This document shows, in pieces, positions 26,944 to 35,979 of a stretch of DNA of 59,375 nt. The notes under the pieces are model-generated. The model made no database searches and was not told where the DNA came from. It saw only the letters and a program-made list of their open reading frames with translations. This DNA is from Acetomicrobium sp. UBA3949 (GTDB lineage Bacteria > Synergistota > Synergistia > Synergistales > Acetomicrobiaceae), in NCBI GenBank assembly GCA_002385485.1, contig DGDP01000126.1:1-59375 (forward strand), in the 5' to 3' direction. Each line of letters opens with the position of its first letter. Position 1 is the first letter of the stretch. Both the position numbers and the translations under genes were made by a program.

Positions 26944-28853
26944 GCGGTTCCCCTCCTTCGTTTAATAGGTCTATACTGCTTACCTTTGCCTTCGTAAAAT
27001 TTACCAAAAAACTCGACATAATGTAAACGGGCCGAGTGCAATACCGATCCAGCTATAGCTATTATTAAATTAAGCAAGTGTATCAGGACGGCCAATAAAA
27101 TTCCAAAAAAAGTCACTCCCAACACATCCACGAACTTTGTCGCTACCATAGCCAATATGGCAGAAGATAAACCTATAGCCGCAATTCTTATATAACTTAA
27201 TACGTTACCCACAGAACCAATGGTTTCCACAAATCCCGACAGATTTCCTCCTTTAATCAATAATGCAAGGCCGGTCACCAGAAGTGCAACGACAAAAGGT
27301 ACCAGGTTGAGCTCAATTAAATTAAAGTAACCGACTACAAACAATACGATCCCCAGCAGCGTAAACAACGTTCCCAATCGCTCATATGTATGATGTCTGT
27401 TCTTGTATTTGACTCCTTCATATGCCCCCAAGGCCAAACCTAAGATAACGTGCGCAACACCCAAAGAAACGGTAAAAACCATGACAGGAATGATGCCATG
27501 CGTTCTCTCAACCCATAGAGGTTCCATATGAAATAACCTGTGGCCAAGATCACCAAAAAATTCCCCATATAGGAATCCCCATATGATGCTCATTACCGAT
27601 ATGTTTATAAGTATCTGCGAAACGCCTTTAAGGATCGGATTTTTCCACCTGAATGCCTTTAAGCTAAACAAGCCGATAAGGAGAAAAATCAAGCCATAGC
27701 CAATATCGCCAATCATACAACCGGCAAAAAGAGGAAAAAATATGGCTATAAAGGCAGTAGGATCCGTACTTTTATAGCCGGGCATGGGCATTAATTTAAG
27801 AAACAGTTCAAATGGTTTGGCCCATCTTGGATTGTCCAGTAAAATGGGCACTTTAGGCCATTCACGCGGCTCGGGTGATCTCCATGTAATTAAAACTCTC
27901 TCTCCAAACCTATTTTTCAGCGATGATTTTACCTTCTCGAACTCCGACGACGGTATCCATCCCGTCAAGGTAAAAATTTCCCCTTCGCTCGATAGTCTAT
28001 TTTCTAAAATTAAAGACTCCAACCTGTCATCAATTAATATATATAAAGCCGCTAAACGGGGACCCCACTCTTCTTTCGTCGAATCCAGCGTCTTCTTCGC
28101 TCGCTCCAACCTCTCCGGCAACCACTTAAGTTCCATTTGGGCCGCCATAGGGGATTCTATTGCAGACTCACCCACAATTGTCTTGGGCATAGTGTAGGAA
28201 ATACATCCGAATTCGTCCATAATTTCATGAACAGCAGAGATTTTATCCTGATTCACACTAAGGGCCATTATAGAGATGTTTTCTCCCTGGGAAAGCAACT
28301 TGTGGTTAAAATAAGGCCTTTCCACAACAGGAGTCGCGGAACGAATTTTCCTTTCAAGCTTTTTCAGTAACCCGCTTATCTTGCCAGTTTCTACCAGCCA
28401 AAAGGATATTGCTTTCCCTCTTTTTTTCTCCTCAGTAAAAAAGTTATAGAAATGGTTAGCTATATAATGAACCTGCTTAAGGGCAAAAATTGATTCCTCA
28501 AATGCCCTAATCTCGTGAGCCATTTCAGATAGGCGCCCCTTAAATTCCACTAGACTTTTTTCTATTTCGTCTAAGGCTGCCATATCATCTAGATGAACAG
28601 CATTCCCTATAGATTCCACGAGATCCTGGGGCAGGCTACTCCAATCGTTCCAACCAAGATCTTCTAAAAGGCCCAATATGCCAGCCCGCAAAAATTTCAT
28701 CTTTTCGACCATTGGTTCATCGGCTATTTGCCTGTATTCGACGGCCTCTTCGATTTCCACGTGAAAAACCCCAAGGTCACGAATATGCTCTATCAAATCT
28801 TTGCTGTCCCTTTGCAGGCCTATTATCTTGAGATGGATCATTTCTGCTATCAA
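26928..28853 (-). CDS. atpI: V-type ATPase subunit I (a subunit)
   Basis: A 641-residue stator subunit forming the ion half-channels. Residues to about 330 are cytoplasmic with coiled coils. The rest has seven to eight membrane helices, with PFELFLKLMPMPGYKSTDPT, FFPLFAGCMIGDIGYGL and NVLSYIRIAAIGLSS typical of the family. The start TTG overlaps the subunit H stop as TTGA; an ATG four codons later is an alternative without a ribosome site. Confidence 0.93.
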   Translation of the reverse strand: MIAEMIHLKIIGLQRDSKDLIEHIRDLGVFHVEIEEAVEYRQIADEPMVEKMKFLRAGILGLLEDLGWNDWSSLPQDLVESIGNAVHLDDMAALDEIEKSLVEFKGRLSEMAHEIRAFEESIFALKQVHYIANHFYNFFTEEKKRGKAISFWLVETGKISGLLKKLERKIRSATPVVERPYFNHKLLSQGENISIMALSVNQDKISAVHEIMDEFGCISYTMPKTIVGESAIESPMAAQMELKWLPERLERAKKTLDSTKEEWGPRLAALYILIDDRLESLILENRLSSEGEIFTLTGWIPSSEFEKVKSSLKNRFGERVLITWRSPEPREWPKVPILLDNPRWAKPFELFLKLMPMPGYKSTDPTAFIAIFFPLFAGCMIGDIGYGLIFLLIGLFSLKAFRWKNPILKGVSQILINISVMSIIWGFLYGEFFGDLGHRLFHMEPLWVERTHGIIPVMVFTVSLGVAHVILGLALGAYEGVKYKNRHHTYERLGTLFTLLGIVLFVVGYFNLIELNLVPFVVALLVTGLALLIKGGNLSGFVETIGSVGNVLSYIRIAAIGLSSAILAMVATKFVDVLGVTFFGILLAVLIHLLNLIIAIAGSVLHSARLHYVEFFGKFYEGKGKQYRPIKRRRGTAWRKP

Positions 28854-29251
28854 ATTTCATTCATACCCCTTTTCCAATCCTCAATATTGCCTTCCTCTCC
28901 GCTTCCCCTGTCAAGGTTTGGCCATAAATCCTGCGATATTTCCGATATAATGGCATCTATTAGGCCGGGCTTATCTATTTTACCCGTCATATCCTTTGCC
29001 AAATCCTGATATTTTGTTTCCAGCTCGCGAGCCTGAAGCAAAAGAGCCTCCTCTTCTTTTTTGAGCTTTTGTCTGAAGAGCTCCATCCTCTTATCATACA
29101 TTTCCTGAATTTTCTTTAAGGTTTCCTCTCTGGTTTTGTTCGCTTCGGCTATCCTCTGCTTATATTCAATTTCCAGTAAATTTTTGAAGGACTCCAACTC
29201 TTCAGCTAAATCACCGTGGATTCCGTCCTTTTCCCCATCCTTACTGTTCAC
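28850..29251 (-). CDS. V-type ATPase subunit G/H-like coiled-coil protein
   Basis: 133 residues, almost wholly charged helix (EYKQRIAEANKTREETLKK and so on). It is the first ATPase gene, immediately before subunit I, where the archaeal-type H (AhaH) or bacterial G subunit of the peripheral stalk is found. Assignment rests on position, size and coiled-coil character rather than motifs. The GTG at 29251 has GGGAGGGG ahead and overlaps the stop of the CBS frame as GTGA. The longer frame to 29290 runs back through that gene. Confidence 0.75.
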   Translation of the reverse strand: MNSKDGEKDGIHGDLAEELESFKNLLEIEYKQRIAEANKTREETLKKIQEMYDKRMELFRQKLKKEEEALLLQARELETKYQDLAKDMTGKIDKPGLIDAIISEISQDLWPNLDRGSGEEGNIEDWKRGMNEI

Positions 29252-29709
29252 CCAAAACCCCTCCCTCCATGAGAAACTCGCAGAAAGCACTTCTGTCTAT
29301 TATCCCAATATATTTCCCATCCTTTGCCACAGGAAGCCTCTTGATCCTTTTTTCGAATCATCAAATCCGCAACGCTCATCAAACTCGCAGAAGGGTCTAC
29401 ACTTATGACTTCTCTTGTCATGAATTCTTCGACTCTTCTCAGGCCGATATCATGTATCTTGTCAAAAAGGGATAATTCCCCATTATTGCTTAAAAATGTC
29501 GATGAGGTAATGGATTCAAGATAGGTTGGGAGGGCCGCTTTCAAGATGTCGCTTTCGGAGATAAAGCCAACCAAATACCAATTCCCTTCTATAACTGGCA
29601 CGCCTGTAACTTTATGAATATAAAACATTTTCACGGCATCTATAACCAAATCGTCTTTCGACAAAACCGTTAGATCTTTTTGCATCACCTCTTGAGCTTT
29701 TATGGCCAT
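29248..29709 (-). CDS. CBS-pair protein, C-terminus disrupted by a frameshift
   Basis: A 153-residue reading with two CBS motifs. The first (residues about 5-60: EVMQKDLTVLSKDDLVIDAV, VTGVPVIEGN) is intact. The second starts normally (EFMTREVISVDPSASLMSVA) but loses family character after IRKK. In the next frame the sequence resumes as IKRLPVAKDGKYIGIIDRS and runs to a stop at 29241. One surplus base near the A6 run on the minus strand (29348-29353) explains this. CBS pairs bind adenine nucleotides, so an energy-sensing role beside the ATPase is plausible. GGAGG lies 8 nt before the ATG, and TAATG links it to the preceding gene. Confidence 0.8.
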   Translation of the reverse strand: MAIKAQEVMQKDLTVLSKDDLVIDAVKMFYIHKVTGVPVIEGNWYLVGFISESDILKAALPTYLESITSSTFLSNNGELSLFDKIHDIGLRRVEEFMTREVISVDPSASLMSVADLMIRKKDQEASCGKGWEIYWDNRQKCFLRVSHGGRGFG

Positions 29710-31424
29710 TAATCCATCCTCCTATTGCATAACCCCAACTTTGTCAAAAATACCAATACCACGAACAGGGGCAATCTCATTATGCGCTTTAGCCTCCACG
29801 GTTCCTGTATCGTCCGGTACAACCACTCTAAGCCCAATCTTTGCCAGGCAACAGGAGCTCTCTTTAAACGTCCCGAGATCACGTCAAAACTTCCGCCCAC
29901 TCCTATTGCAATTACACCCTTTAAATGCTTCAAGTTTCGATAGATCCATATTTCCTGCTTGGGCACCCCAAGGCCGACGAAAAGTATCTTGGCCCCGCTT
30001 TCGTTGATCAATTTACAAATATCAGAATCCCTCTCCTCAGAAAAGTAGCCATGATGAAAACCTGCTATTTTTAGGTTTGGGTAGCTTTCATTGAGGCGCG
30101 CCGAGGCCTTTTCGACCACATCTTTGCTGCCCCCCAGTAAGAATATGGACATACCCCTGTTTTCTGCCATTTCACACAAATCGTTCATAAAATCGATGCC
30201 GGCTATTCGTTGCTGTATTCTCACGCCCAATAACCTAAATGCCCAGACTAACCCCATTCCATCCGGCAAAGACAAATCGGCGGATTTTACAGCTTCTCTA
30301 AGCTCATAATCGTGTCTCGATCTTTCGGCAACTAAAGCATTGGGGGTAACGATCATGTAACTTTTATCATCTTCTTGACTTGCCCAGAATATCACTTTAT
30401 TTAAGACATAATCCAAAGAGACGTTATCGACGAATATACCCCATAAAGATGGTCTGCGCTGATCCTTGGGTGCAGCATTTTTTGCGACATAAATCAGAAA
30501 TGCCACTATTCCTGCCGCAAGAACGGTCATTGATATTTTCAACCCCCATGGCGACGGGACAAGCTGAAACAAAGCCACCGAGGTTCCTATGGTCATACAA
30601 AAAGCCGCGACCAACCTCACAGCCTGAGGGTGATCTATGCCTCGAGACACTAATTTTTCATAAAGAGAGACATTTCTCCAGCGGGCACTATCGGCAAAAG
30701 CCTTTCCAACAAAACCGAGAGAGGCTTCCATTAGCGGCAATGCAAATAGCGACAGAGGCAGCAAAATAGTCGCAAAAGTAACGCCCTTGCTAACCCCTAT
30801 GAGGGATGTACCGGCAATAAGGGTAGACCAAAAATACACCAACTGATAGCCTAACCTCCGATAAGTATGGCCAATCCTACTCCAAAATATAAGACAGAGC
30901 GATATCCCGGCAAAGGAAATCCACATAGAATCTTTTAAGCCTTGGTCCAAAAAGAAACTGACACCCCATAAAAGCACCCACGTTATAGCCATCAGGTGCC
31001 CTGATAATCCCGATATTTCATCGACCTCTGACAAAAAAGTCTGGCACAATAGCAACCAAGTCGCCGTAGCAATTATTGCCACACCTGAAGACAGATAGAA
31101 AAAATTTTCATTGCCCAAAGTTATGAATTGTATTCGCGGCCCCTCAAGGGCAAATGCTATAGCTAAGGCAATCTTCAAAAAAGGCCAAAACGGTGAAGAA
31201 TACAACCTTTCCGCAGTAGCCACAACTGCGAAAATAATCCCAAAAGCCATTATAATGGAGGAGGTTTTTGTCCCAATTACAAGGGACAATAAAGACATGC
31301 TGGCAATCATAAGCATATCTCTTGTATAATCCCATTGGTCAGTCGTCAATCGTCTTTTTGTGATTTTTTCAAAGATCAAGCAAGCCAAAGCCGTAACTGC
31401 GATCAAGAGATAATCTGTGTCCAT
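29709..31424 (-). CDS. WecG/TagA/CpsF glycosyltransferase fused to a degenerate WecA/MraY-like membrane domain
   Basis: A 571-residue protein. Residues 1 to about 320 have about ten membrane helices and the layout of polyprenyl-phosphate N-acetylhexosamine-phosphate transferases, but all their catalytic motifs are lost. Residues from about 328 form an intact TagA-type domain with T360-P-N362, LPDGMG carrying D388, and the C-terminal GLEWLYRTIQEPWR. TagA/WecG enzymes add ManNAc-type sugars to undecaprenyl-linked GlcNAc. The dead membrane part probably anchors the enzyme or binds the lipid carrier. GGAGGAG lies 10 nt before the ATG. It heads the long V-ATPase array; no other cell-wall polymer gene is near. 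Confidence 0.85.
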   Translation of the reverse strand: MDTDYLLIAVTALACLIFEKITKRRLTTDQWDYTRDMLMIASMSLLSLVIGTKTSSIIMAFGIIFAVVATAERLYSSPFWPFLKIALAIAFALEGPRIQFITLGNENFFYLSSGVAIIATATWLLLCQTFLSEVDEISGLSGHLMAITWVLLWGVSFFLDQGLKDSMWISFAGISLCLIFWSRIGHTYRRLGYQLVYFWSTLIAGTSLIGVSKGVTFATILLPLSLFALPLMEASLGFVGKAFADSARWRNVSLYEKLVSRGIDHPQAVRLVAAFCMTIGTSVALFQLVPSPWGLKISMTVLAAGIVAFLIYVAKNAAPKDQRRPSLWGIFVDNVSLDYVLNKVIFWASQEDDKSYMIVTPNALVAERSRHDYELREAVKSADLSLPDGMGLVWAFRLLGVRIQQRIAGIDFMNDLCEMAENRGMSIFLLGGSKDVVEKASARLNESYPNLKIAGFHHGYFSEERDSDICKLINESGAKILFVGLGVPKQEIWIYRNLKHLKGVIAIGVGGSFDVISGRLKRAPVAWQRLGLEWLYRTIQEPWRLKRIMRLPLFVVLVFLTKLGLCNRRMD

Positions 31425-31461
31425 CTGAGATACACTCCTCCTTCGACTGGTTTGTTTATTA

Positions 31462-31470
31462 ATTTTATCA
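31462..31470 (-). promoter_or_regulatory. Candidate extended -10 promoter for the V-ATPase array
   Basis: The minus strand reads TGATAAAAT, an extended -10 element, 38 nt before the glycosyltransferase ATG. No good -35 is seen. It lies in the short gap before the divergent DUF2993-like gene. Confidence 0.35.
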
Positions 31471-31490
31471 TGAAAGGGTCGGTGTATAGA

Positions 31491-32291
31491 ATGAAGTTAA
31501 AGAAAAAAACAATTTCTTCAATATTTAGAAGTTTTTTAAAGATTTGTCTAGCCTGCTCGATAATAACCCTTATTTTGCCCTTCAATCGAGCCTACGGTTC
31601 ATCGGTAGAAAAACTTGCGACGGCCTTCACTAAAGAACTTACTCCAGAGCAAGCTATTATAATCGTCGACAACCCACCGACGGATGACGGATATGTGGGT
31701 CATTTGTATGTAAACTTAAAGGGGGCAGTTTTAGAAGGTTTAAGGATCGATGAAATATCACTCGAAGCAAAGGACGTATACTTTAACCCTCCAGCAAAAT
31801 GGGATGAAAAACTGCGCCCCCAAAAAGTAGCAGAAGTATCATTTGAAGCCCGATTGCTTGAGGACGACATAAATAAAGCTTTAAAAGAATACGAACTAAA
31901 GGACAAAAAATGGAGCAACTTCAAGTTCGATTTGAGAGATGGCCAGATTGTCGCCATTGCTGTCTACGAGCAACCCCTGCTTCTTTTTAAACTCAACGTG
32001 CTGGTCAAGCTATCGGGTAAACTGGAAGTAGTCGATAAAGATAAGATATATTTGGTAGATTACAAACTTTACGCTGACGGCTTCCGACTTCCCGAACAGG
32101 CGACACGCGATCTCGTTGAAAATGTACAACCACTTCTTGACTTCAGTGAGTTTATGTTTCCCGTTAAACTGGACTCTGTCTATAATGACGAAGAAGCCCT
32201 ATTTATACGCACTAAAGGAAAACCTGAACCATTTGACAATGCCCACCAATGGACTTACTCCTTAGCTAGCGAAAGTGCCGTATCTCGGTAA
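31491..32291 (+). CDS. Secreted protein, possible DUF2993 (LmeA-like) lipid-binding family
   Basis: 266 residues with a signal peptide: basic MKLKKK, a hydrophobic stretch and a likely cut after RAYG. The rest is beta-rich, and its layout recalls DUF2993/LmeA proteins (LEGLRIDEISLEAKDVYF, with ARLLEDDINKAL after it). That assignment is tentative. Start options are the ATGs at 31470 and 31491; the latter gives the cleaner signal peptide. It is divergent from the glycosyltransferase, and its last 26 bp overlap the 3' end of serS on the other strand. No terminator separates the two. Confidence 0.6.
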   Translation: MKLKKKTISSIFRSFLKICLACSIITLILPFNRAYGSSVEKLATAFTKELTPEQAIIIVDNPPTDDGYVGHLYVNLKGAVLEGLRIDEISLEAKDVYFNPPAKWDEKLRPQKVAEVSFEARLLEDDINKALKEYELKDKKWSNFKFDLRDGQIVAIAVYEQPLLLFKLNVLVKLSGKLEVVDKDKIYLVDYKLYADGFRLPEQATRDLVENVQPLLDFSEFMFPVKLDSVYNDEEALFIRTKGKPEPFDNAHQWTYSLASESAVSR

Positions 32292-33546
32292 GTCCTTTCA
32301 TATAAGGTACCAATGCATCGGGGATTTTGATCGATCCATCGGCCTGCTGATAATTTTCCATTATCGCTATGAGACACCTGCCAACGGCTATGCCTGAGCC
32401 ATTTAAGGTGTGAACGAAGCGTGTTCCCTTCGCACCCCGAGGTTTATAACGCGTATTCATGCGTCTGGCTTGAAAGTCTTCGCAATTACTGCAAGAACTG
32501 ATTTCCCTGTATGTATTTTGAGAGGGCAACCATACCTCCAGGTCATAGGTCTTGCTGGCAGCAAATCCCATATCGCCGGTACACAAACATACGACGCGAT
32601 AGGGAAGTCCTAGTCTTTTCAACACCTCTTCTGCATTTTGAGTGAGCTTCTCCAATTCATCGTAACTCGTCTCCGGCGTGCATATTTTTACAAGCTCTAC
32701 TTTATCAAATTGATGTTGTCGAAGCATGCCCCTCACATCCCGACCGTGACTGCCTGCTTCTCTTCTAAAACAAGGCGTGTATGCAGTATAATAAAGGGGC
32801 AATACGTCTTCATCCAAGATTTCTTCGGCGTGCATATTGGTAAGGGGGACTTCGGCTGTAGGAATCAGCCATAAGTCATCGCTGTCGCAATGGTACAGAT
32901 CATTGGCAAACTTTGGCAATTGTCCCGTTCCCGTCATGGTTTTCGAGTTCACGAGGAAAGGGGGTTCAAATTCCAAGTAGCCATGTTCGCGCGTGTGCAA
33001 GTCCAACATGAAATTTATAAGCGCCCTAGCCAGACGCGCTCCATATCCTTTCAATACTGTAAACCTGCTTCCCGCCAACTTTATGCCGGCCTCAAAATCC
33101 ATCAAACCCATCTTTTCGCCCAGTTCCCAGTGAGGTTTGGGCTCAAAGTCAAACTTTGGCAGTTCACCCACAGAACGCACTACAACATTATCTTCATCCG
33201 ATTTGCCGACAGGAACGGATTCATGAGGCTTATTAGGGATCTGGAGCAATAAATCTCTAAGATTTTCTTCGATATCCTGAACTTCTTTGTCCAGGACTTT
33301 GATGTCTTCGTTGATATTTCTTATTTCTTCCATCAAGTCAGAGGGGTCTTCGCCCTTAGATTTTAATTTAGCGACCTCTTTGGATCCTTCGTTCCTTTTT
33401 GCTTTTAAACCCTCTACCTCAATTAACTTCTGTCTGCGCAAAGAATCCAGATCTAAAAGTTCATCAAGAGGATATTCGTAGCCTCTGTTTTGGAGCATCC
33501 TCCTTGCCTCATCCGGATTTTCTCTGATCCATTTGATATCAAGCAA
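32266..33546 (-). CDS. serS: Serine--tRNA ligase
   Basis: A 426-residue class II synthetase with an N-terminal coiled-coil tRNA-binding arm (about residues 28-105). The catalytic core has motif 2 in CFRREAGSHGRDVRG and motif 3 near NGSGIAVGRCLIA. The TTG at 33546 is chosen because MLDIKWIRENPDE is the normal family start and GGTG lies 8 nt ahead. A GTG four codons earlier is the alternative. It overlaps the ribH stop by 8 nt. It presumably also charges tRNA-Sec encoded at 40813-40910. Confidence 0.95.
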   Translation of the reverse strand: MLDIKWIRENPDEARRMLQNRGYEYPLDELLDLDSLRRQKLIEVEGLKAKRNEGSKEVAKLKSKGEDPSDLMEEIRNINEDIKVLDKEVQDIEENLRDLLLQIPNKPHESVPVGKSDEDNVVVRSVGELPKFDFEPKPHWELGEKMGLMDFEAGIKLAGSRFTVLKGYGARLARALINFMLDLHTREHGYLEFEPPFLVNSKTMTGTGQLPKFANDLYHCDSDDLWLIPTAEVPLTNMHAEEILDEDVLPLYYTAYTPCFRREAGSHGRDVRGMLRQHQFDKVELVKICTPETSYDELEKLTQNAEEVLKRLGLPYRVVCLCTGDMGFAASKTYDLEVWLPSQNTYREISSCSNCEDFQARRMNTRYKPRGAKGTRFVHTLNGSGIAVGRCLIAIMENYQQADGSIKIPDALVPYMKGLTEIRHFR

Positions 33547-34030
33547 TTTGAGTACCACCTTTCTGATTACGTATCTGAGAGAGCAAATTGACCATTTCTA
33601 AAGCCGCCAAAGCAGCTTCTGCGCCCTTATTCCCGGCCTTGCTGCCTGCCCTGAGCAAGGCTTGCTCCAGATTGTCGCAGGTGAGCACGCCAAAAACAAC
33701 TGGTATTCGTTGTTCCAGTGCAATCTTTGCCAAGCCCTTCGAGACCTCTGAGGCCACGTAATCGAAATGAGGAGTATCTCCTCGAATAATTGCCCCTAAA
33801 GGGACAACTGCGTCGTAGTCGCCCGATAGGGCCAGTTCCTCGGCTATCAAGGGCAACTCCCAAGCACCGGGAACCCAATATAAATCGACATCCTGCGGTC
33901 TGACACCGTGTCTGAATAAAATATCCTTGGCCCCTTCGATTAATTTATTTGTTATCAACTCATTAAATCGAGAGGCCACCAATGCTACCCTTTGGCCTTC
34001 TCCTATAAGATTGCCCTGAAGAACACGCAT
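33539..34030 (-). CDS. ribH: 6,7-dimethyl-8-ribityllumazine synthase
   Basis: A 163-residue enzyme condensing the ribitylamino-uracil with dihydroxybutanone phosphate. ASRFNELIT, the GAWELP substrate loop, IRGDTPHFDYV with the catalytic histidine, and FGVLTCDN are all present. It follows ribBA by 44 nt and precedes serS. The product goes to RibE in the same operon. Confidence 0.96.
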   Translation of the reverse strand: MRVLQGNLIGEGQRVALVASRFNELITNKLIEGAKDILFRHGVRPQDVDLYWVPGAWELPLIAEELALSGDYDAVVPLGAIIRGDTPHFDYVASEVSKGLAKIALEQRIPVVFGVLTCDNLEQALLRAGSKAGNKGAEAALAALEMVNLLSQIRNQKGGTQIA

Positions 34031-34074
34031 GACATCATCCTCCTAAGTTATTGTTATAGATCTCGGTCTTCTAT

Positions 34075-35295
34075 TCAATCAAATAGATGCCCCAGTTTTT
34101 CTTTTTTAGTCTTTAGATAATTTAAGTTATAGGAGTTTGGCTCCACCTCGATAGGTACCCTCTCGATAACCTCCAAGCCATATCCCTCTAAACCAATAAC
34201 TTTCTTGGGATTATTAGTCATTAGGCGCAGCTTTCTTACCCCTAAATCGAAAAGTATCTGTGCGCCAACGCCGTAGTCCCTTAAATCGGGGCTCACTCCA
34301 AGCTTAATATTGGCCTCAACAGTATCCAATCCTTTTTCCTGAAGTTCATATGCCTTCAGCTTTTTATATAACCCTATTCCCCTGCCCTCTTGTCGCATAT
34401 AAAGCACAATACCTTTTCCTTCCTGTTCTATCATCTGCATTGCCCTATGAAGTTGTGACCCACAATCGCACCTCAAGGATCCAAAAACATCTCCCGTGAG
34501 ACATTCGGAATGAACTCGCACCAACACTTCATCGTCTTCCTTTATATCTCCTTTAACAAGAGCTATATGCAACCTGTCAGGATCATCGTCCAATATCCAT
34601 CTATAGGCATGGGCAACAAATTTACCATACTCGGTGGGAAGATCCACAGTAGAAACCCTCTCAACGAGCTTCTCACGTAAGTGTCTATAGCGTATTAAAC
34701 TCTTTATAGTCATTATTTTGAGCCCGAATTTTTTGGCAAATTCGATTAACTGGGGCAACCTTGCCATGGTGCCATCATCGTTCATTATCTCGCATATTAC
34801 CCCAACCGGCTCTAAACCTGCAAGTCTTGCCAAGTCCACCGCAGCTTCAGTGTGGCCAGCTCTTTTTAATACTCCACCCTTCCTGGCTATAAGGGGAAAC
34901 ATATGGCCGGGACGGCGAAAATCCGAGCTTTTAGCGCATGGATCCGCCAGGAGTTGGGAAGTGACAGCTCTATCTTCAGCGGATATCCCCGTCGTTGTAC
35001 CATTTTTCGCATCGACGGAAACAGTAAAAGCTGTGCCGTGAGGGTCCGTGCTGTGCGTAACCATGGGCTCTAAATCCAATTGTCTTGCCCTTTCCTCCGT
35101 CAGGGGAACGCACACTAACCCCCTTCCGTATTTGGTCATAAAATTGATGGACTCCGACGTAACCTTCGAGGCCGCCATGAGCAAATCCCCTTCGTTCTCT
35201 CTGTCCTCGTCGTCTACAACAATTATCATCTTACCCTCTTTGATAAGATCGATGGCTTCTTCCGGTGAAGCGAAAACCTCATCTGACAGGGCCAT
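34075..35295 (-). CDS. ribBA: Bifunctional DHBP synthase / GTP cyclohydrolase II
   Basis: About 406 residues. The N-terminal RibB domain (VVDDEDRENEGDL near residue 30, HTEAAVDLARLAG) makes dihydroxybutanone phosphate. The C-terminal RibA domain has the zinc cysteines in CLTGDVFGSLRCDCG and the catalytic RQEGRGIGLYKKL. Three candidate ATGs exist; 35295 is best placed behind AAGGGGGA. The 35316 start would add seven residues. It lies between ribE and ribH. Confidence 0.96.
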   Translation of the reverse strand: MALSDEVFASPEEAIDLIKEGKMIIVVDDEDRENEGDLLMAASKVTSESINFMTKYGRGLVCVPLTEERARQLDLEPMVTHSTDPHGTAFTVSVDAKNGTTTGISAEDRAVTSQLLADPCAKSSDFRRPGHMFPLIARKGGVLKRAGHTEAAVDLARLAGLEPVGVICEIMNDDGTMARLPQLIEFAKKFGLKIMTIKSLIRYRHLREKLVERVSTVDLPTEYGKFVAHAYRWILDDDPDRLHIALVKGDIKEDDEVLVRVHSECLTGDVFGSLRCDCGSQLHRAMQMIEQEGKGIVLYMRQEGRGIGLYKKLKAYELQEKGLDTVEANIKLGVSPDLRDYGVGAQILFDLGVRKLRLMTNNPKKVIGLEGYGLEVIERVPIEVEPNSYNLNYLKTKKEKLGHLFD

Positions 35296-35322
35296 TTTTT
35301 CCATTCCCCCTTCCATTTTCCA

Positions 35323-35979
35323 TTAACTCCAACCGTAACGAGCTAATTTTTCCCATGTTAAATCATTTTGTCTTTCTCCGCTAGAACTAAGCGGACCTCT
35401 CAAAAACCGTTCTATATATTTGCCTATTATATCCGTTTCAAGATTCACCATATCCCCTACCTTGAGATCGCCAAGGGTCGTAAGCTTTAGCGTGCTTGGA
35501 ATGACACCAACGGTAAATAAATTTTCTTCAACATCTATAACCGTCAAACTAACGCCATCGACGGCAATGGATCCCTTTGGGAGAATATAACGAATCAGAG
35601 AAGGGTCGGTTTTAACTCTCAACACGATAGTCTCCGTCTTCCTCGATATCCCGCTTACAAAACCAACACCTTCCACATGACCCAGCACTATATGACCACC
35701 CAAGCGATCACCTACTTTTAAAGCCCTCTCTAAGTTTACTTTATCAAAGGGCTTTAACATGCCCAACTTGGTCACAGTAACTGTTTCTCCCATCATTTCA
35801 GCTACAAAACAGGAGCGTTCTCTTTTGACGACGCTTAAACATGCACCCGAGACAGAAACGGATTCGTTTAGGGCAAGTTCCCCTGAAATCTCTGGAGCTT
35901 CAATCGTCAAGTTCGTTACATCGCCACGCCTATCCAGGGACAACACTATGCCAATTGTTTCGACTAAGCCCGTAAACAT
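35323..35979 (-). CDS. ribE: Riboflavin synthase (alpha subunit)
   Basis: 218 residues forming two lumazine-binding repeats; it dismutates two ribityllumazines to riboflavin. MFTGLVETIG starts the first repeat and GHIVLGHVEGVG the second, with VDGVSLTV following. The start overlaps the ribD stop by one base (TAATG), so the two are coupled. Confidence 0.96.
   Translation of the reverse strand: MFTGLVETIGIVLSLDRRGDVTNLTIEAPEISGELALNESVSVSGACLSVVKRERSCFVAEMMGETVTVTKLGMLKPFDKVNLERALKVGDRLGGHIVLGHVEGVGFVSGISRKTETIVLRVKTDPSLIRYILPKGSIAVDGVSLTVIDVEENLFTVGVIPSTLKLTTLGDLKVGDMVNLETDIIGKYIERFLRGPLSSSGERQNDLTWEKLARYGWS

Noticed and set aside
29340..29360. Programmed -1 frameshift at A-AAA-AAG in the CBS gene
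   Set aside because: The heptamer is in the right phase, but the -1 frame is not the one that encodes the CBS continuation, and it hits a stop after about 15 codons. The needed shift is +1, best explained by a surplus base.
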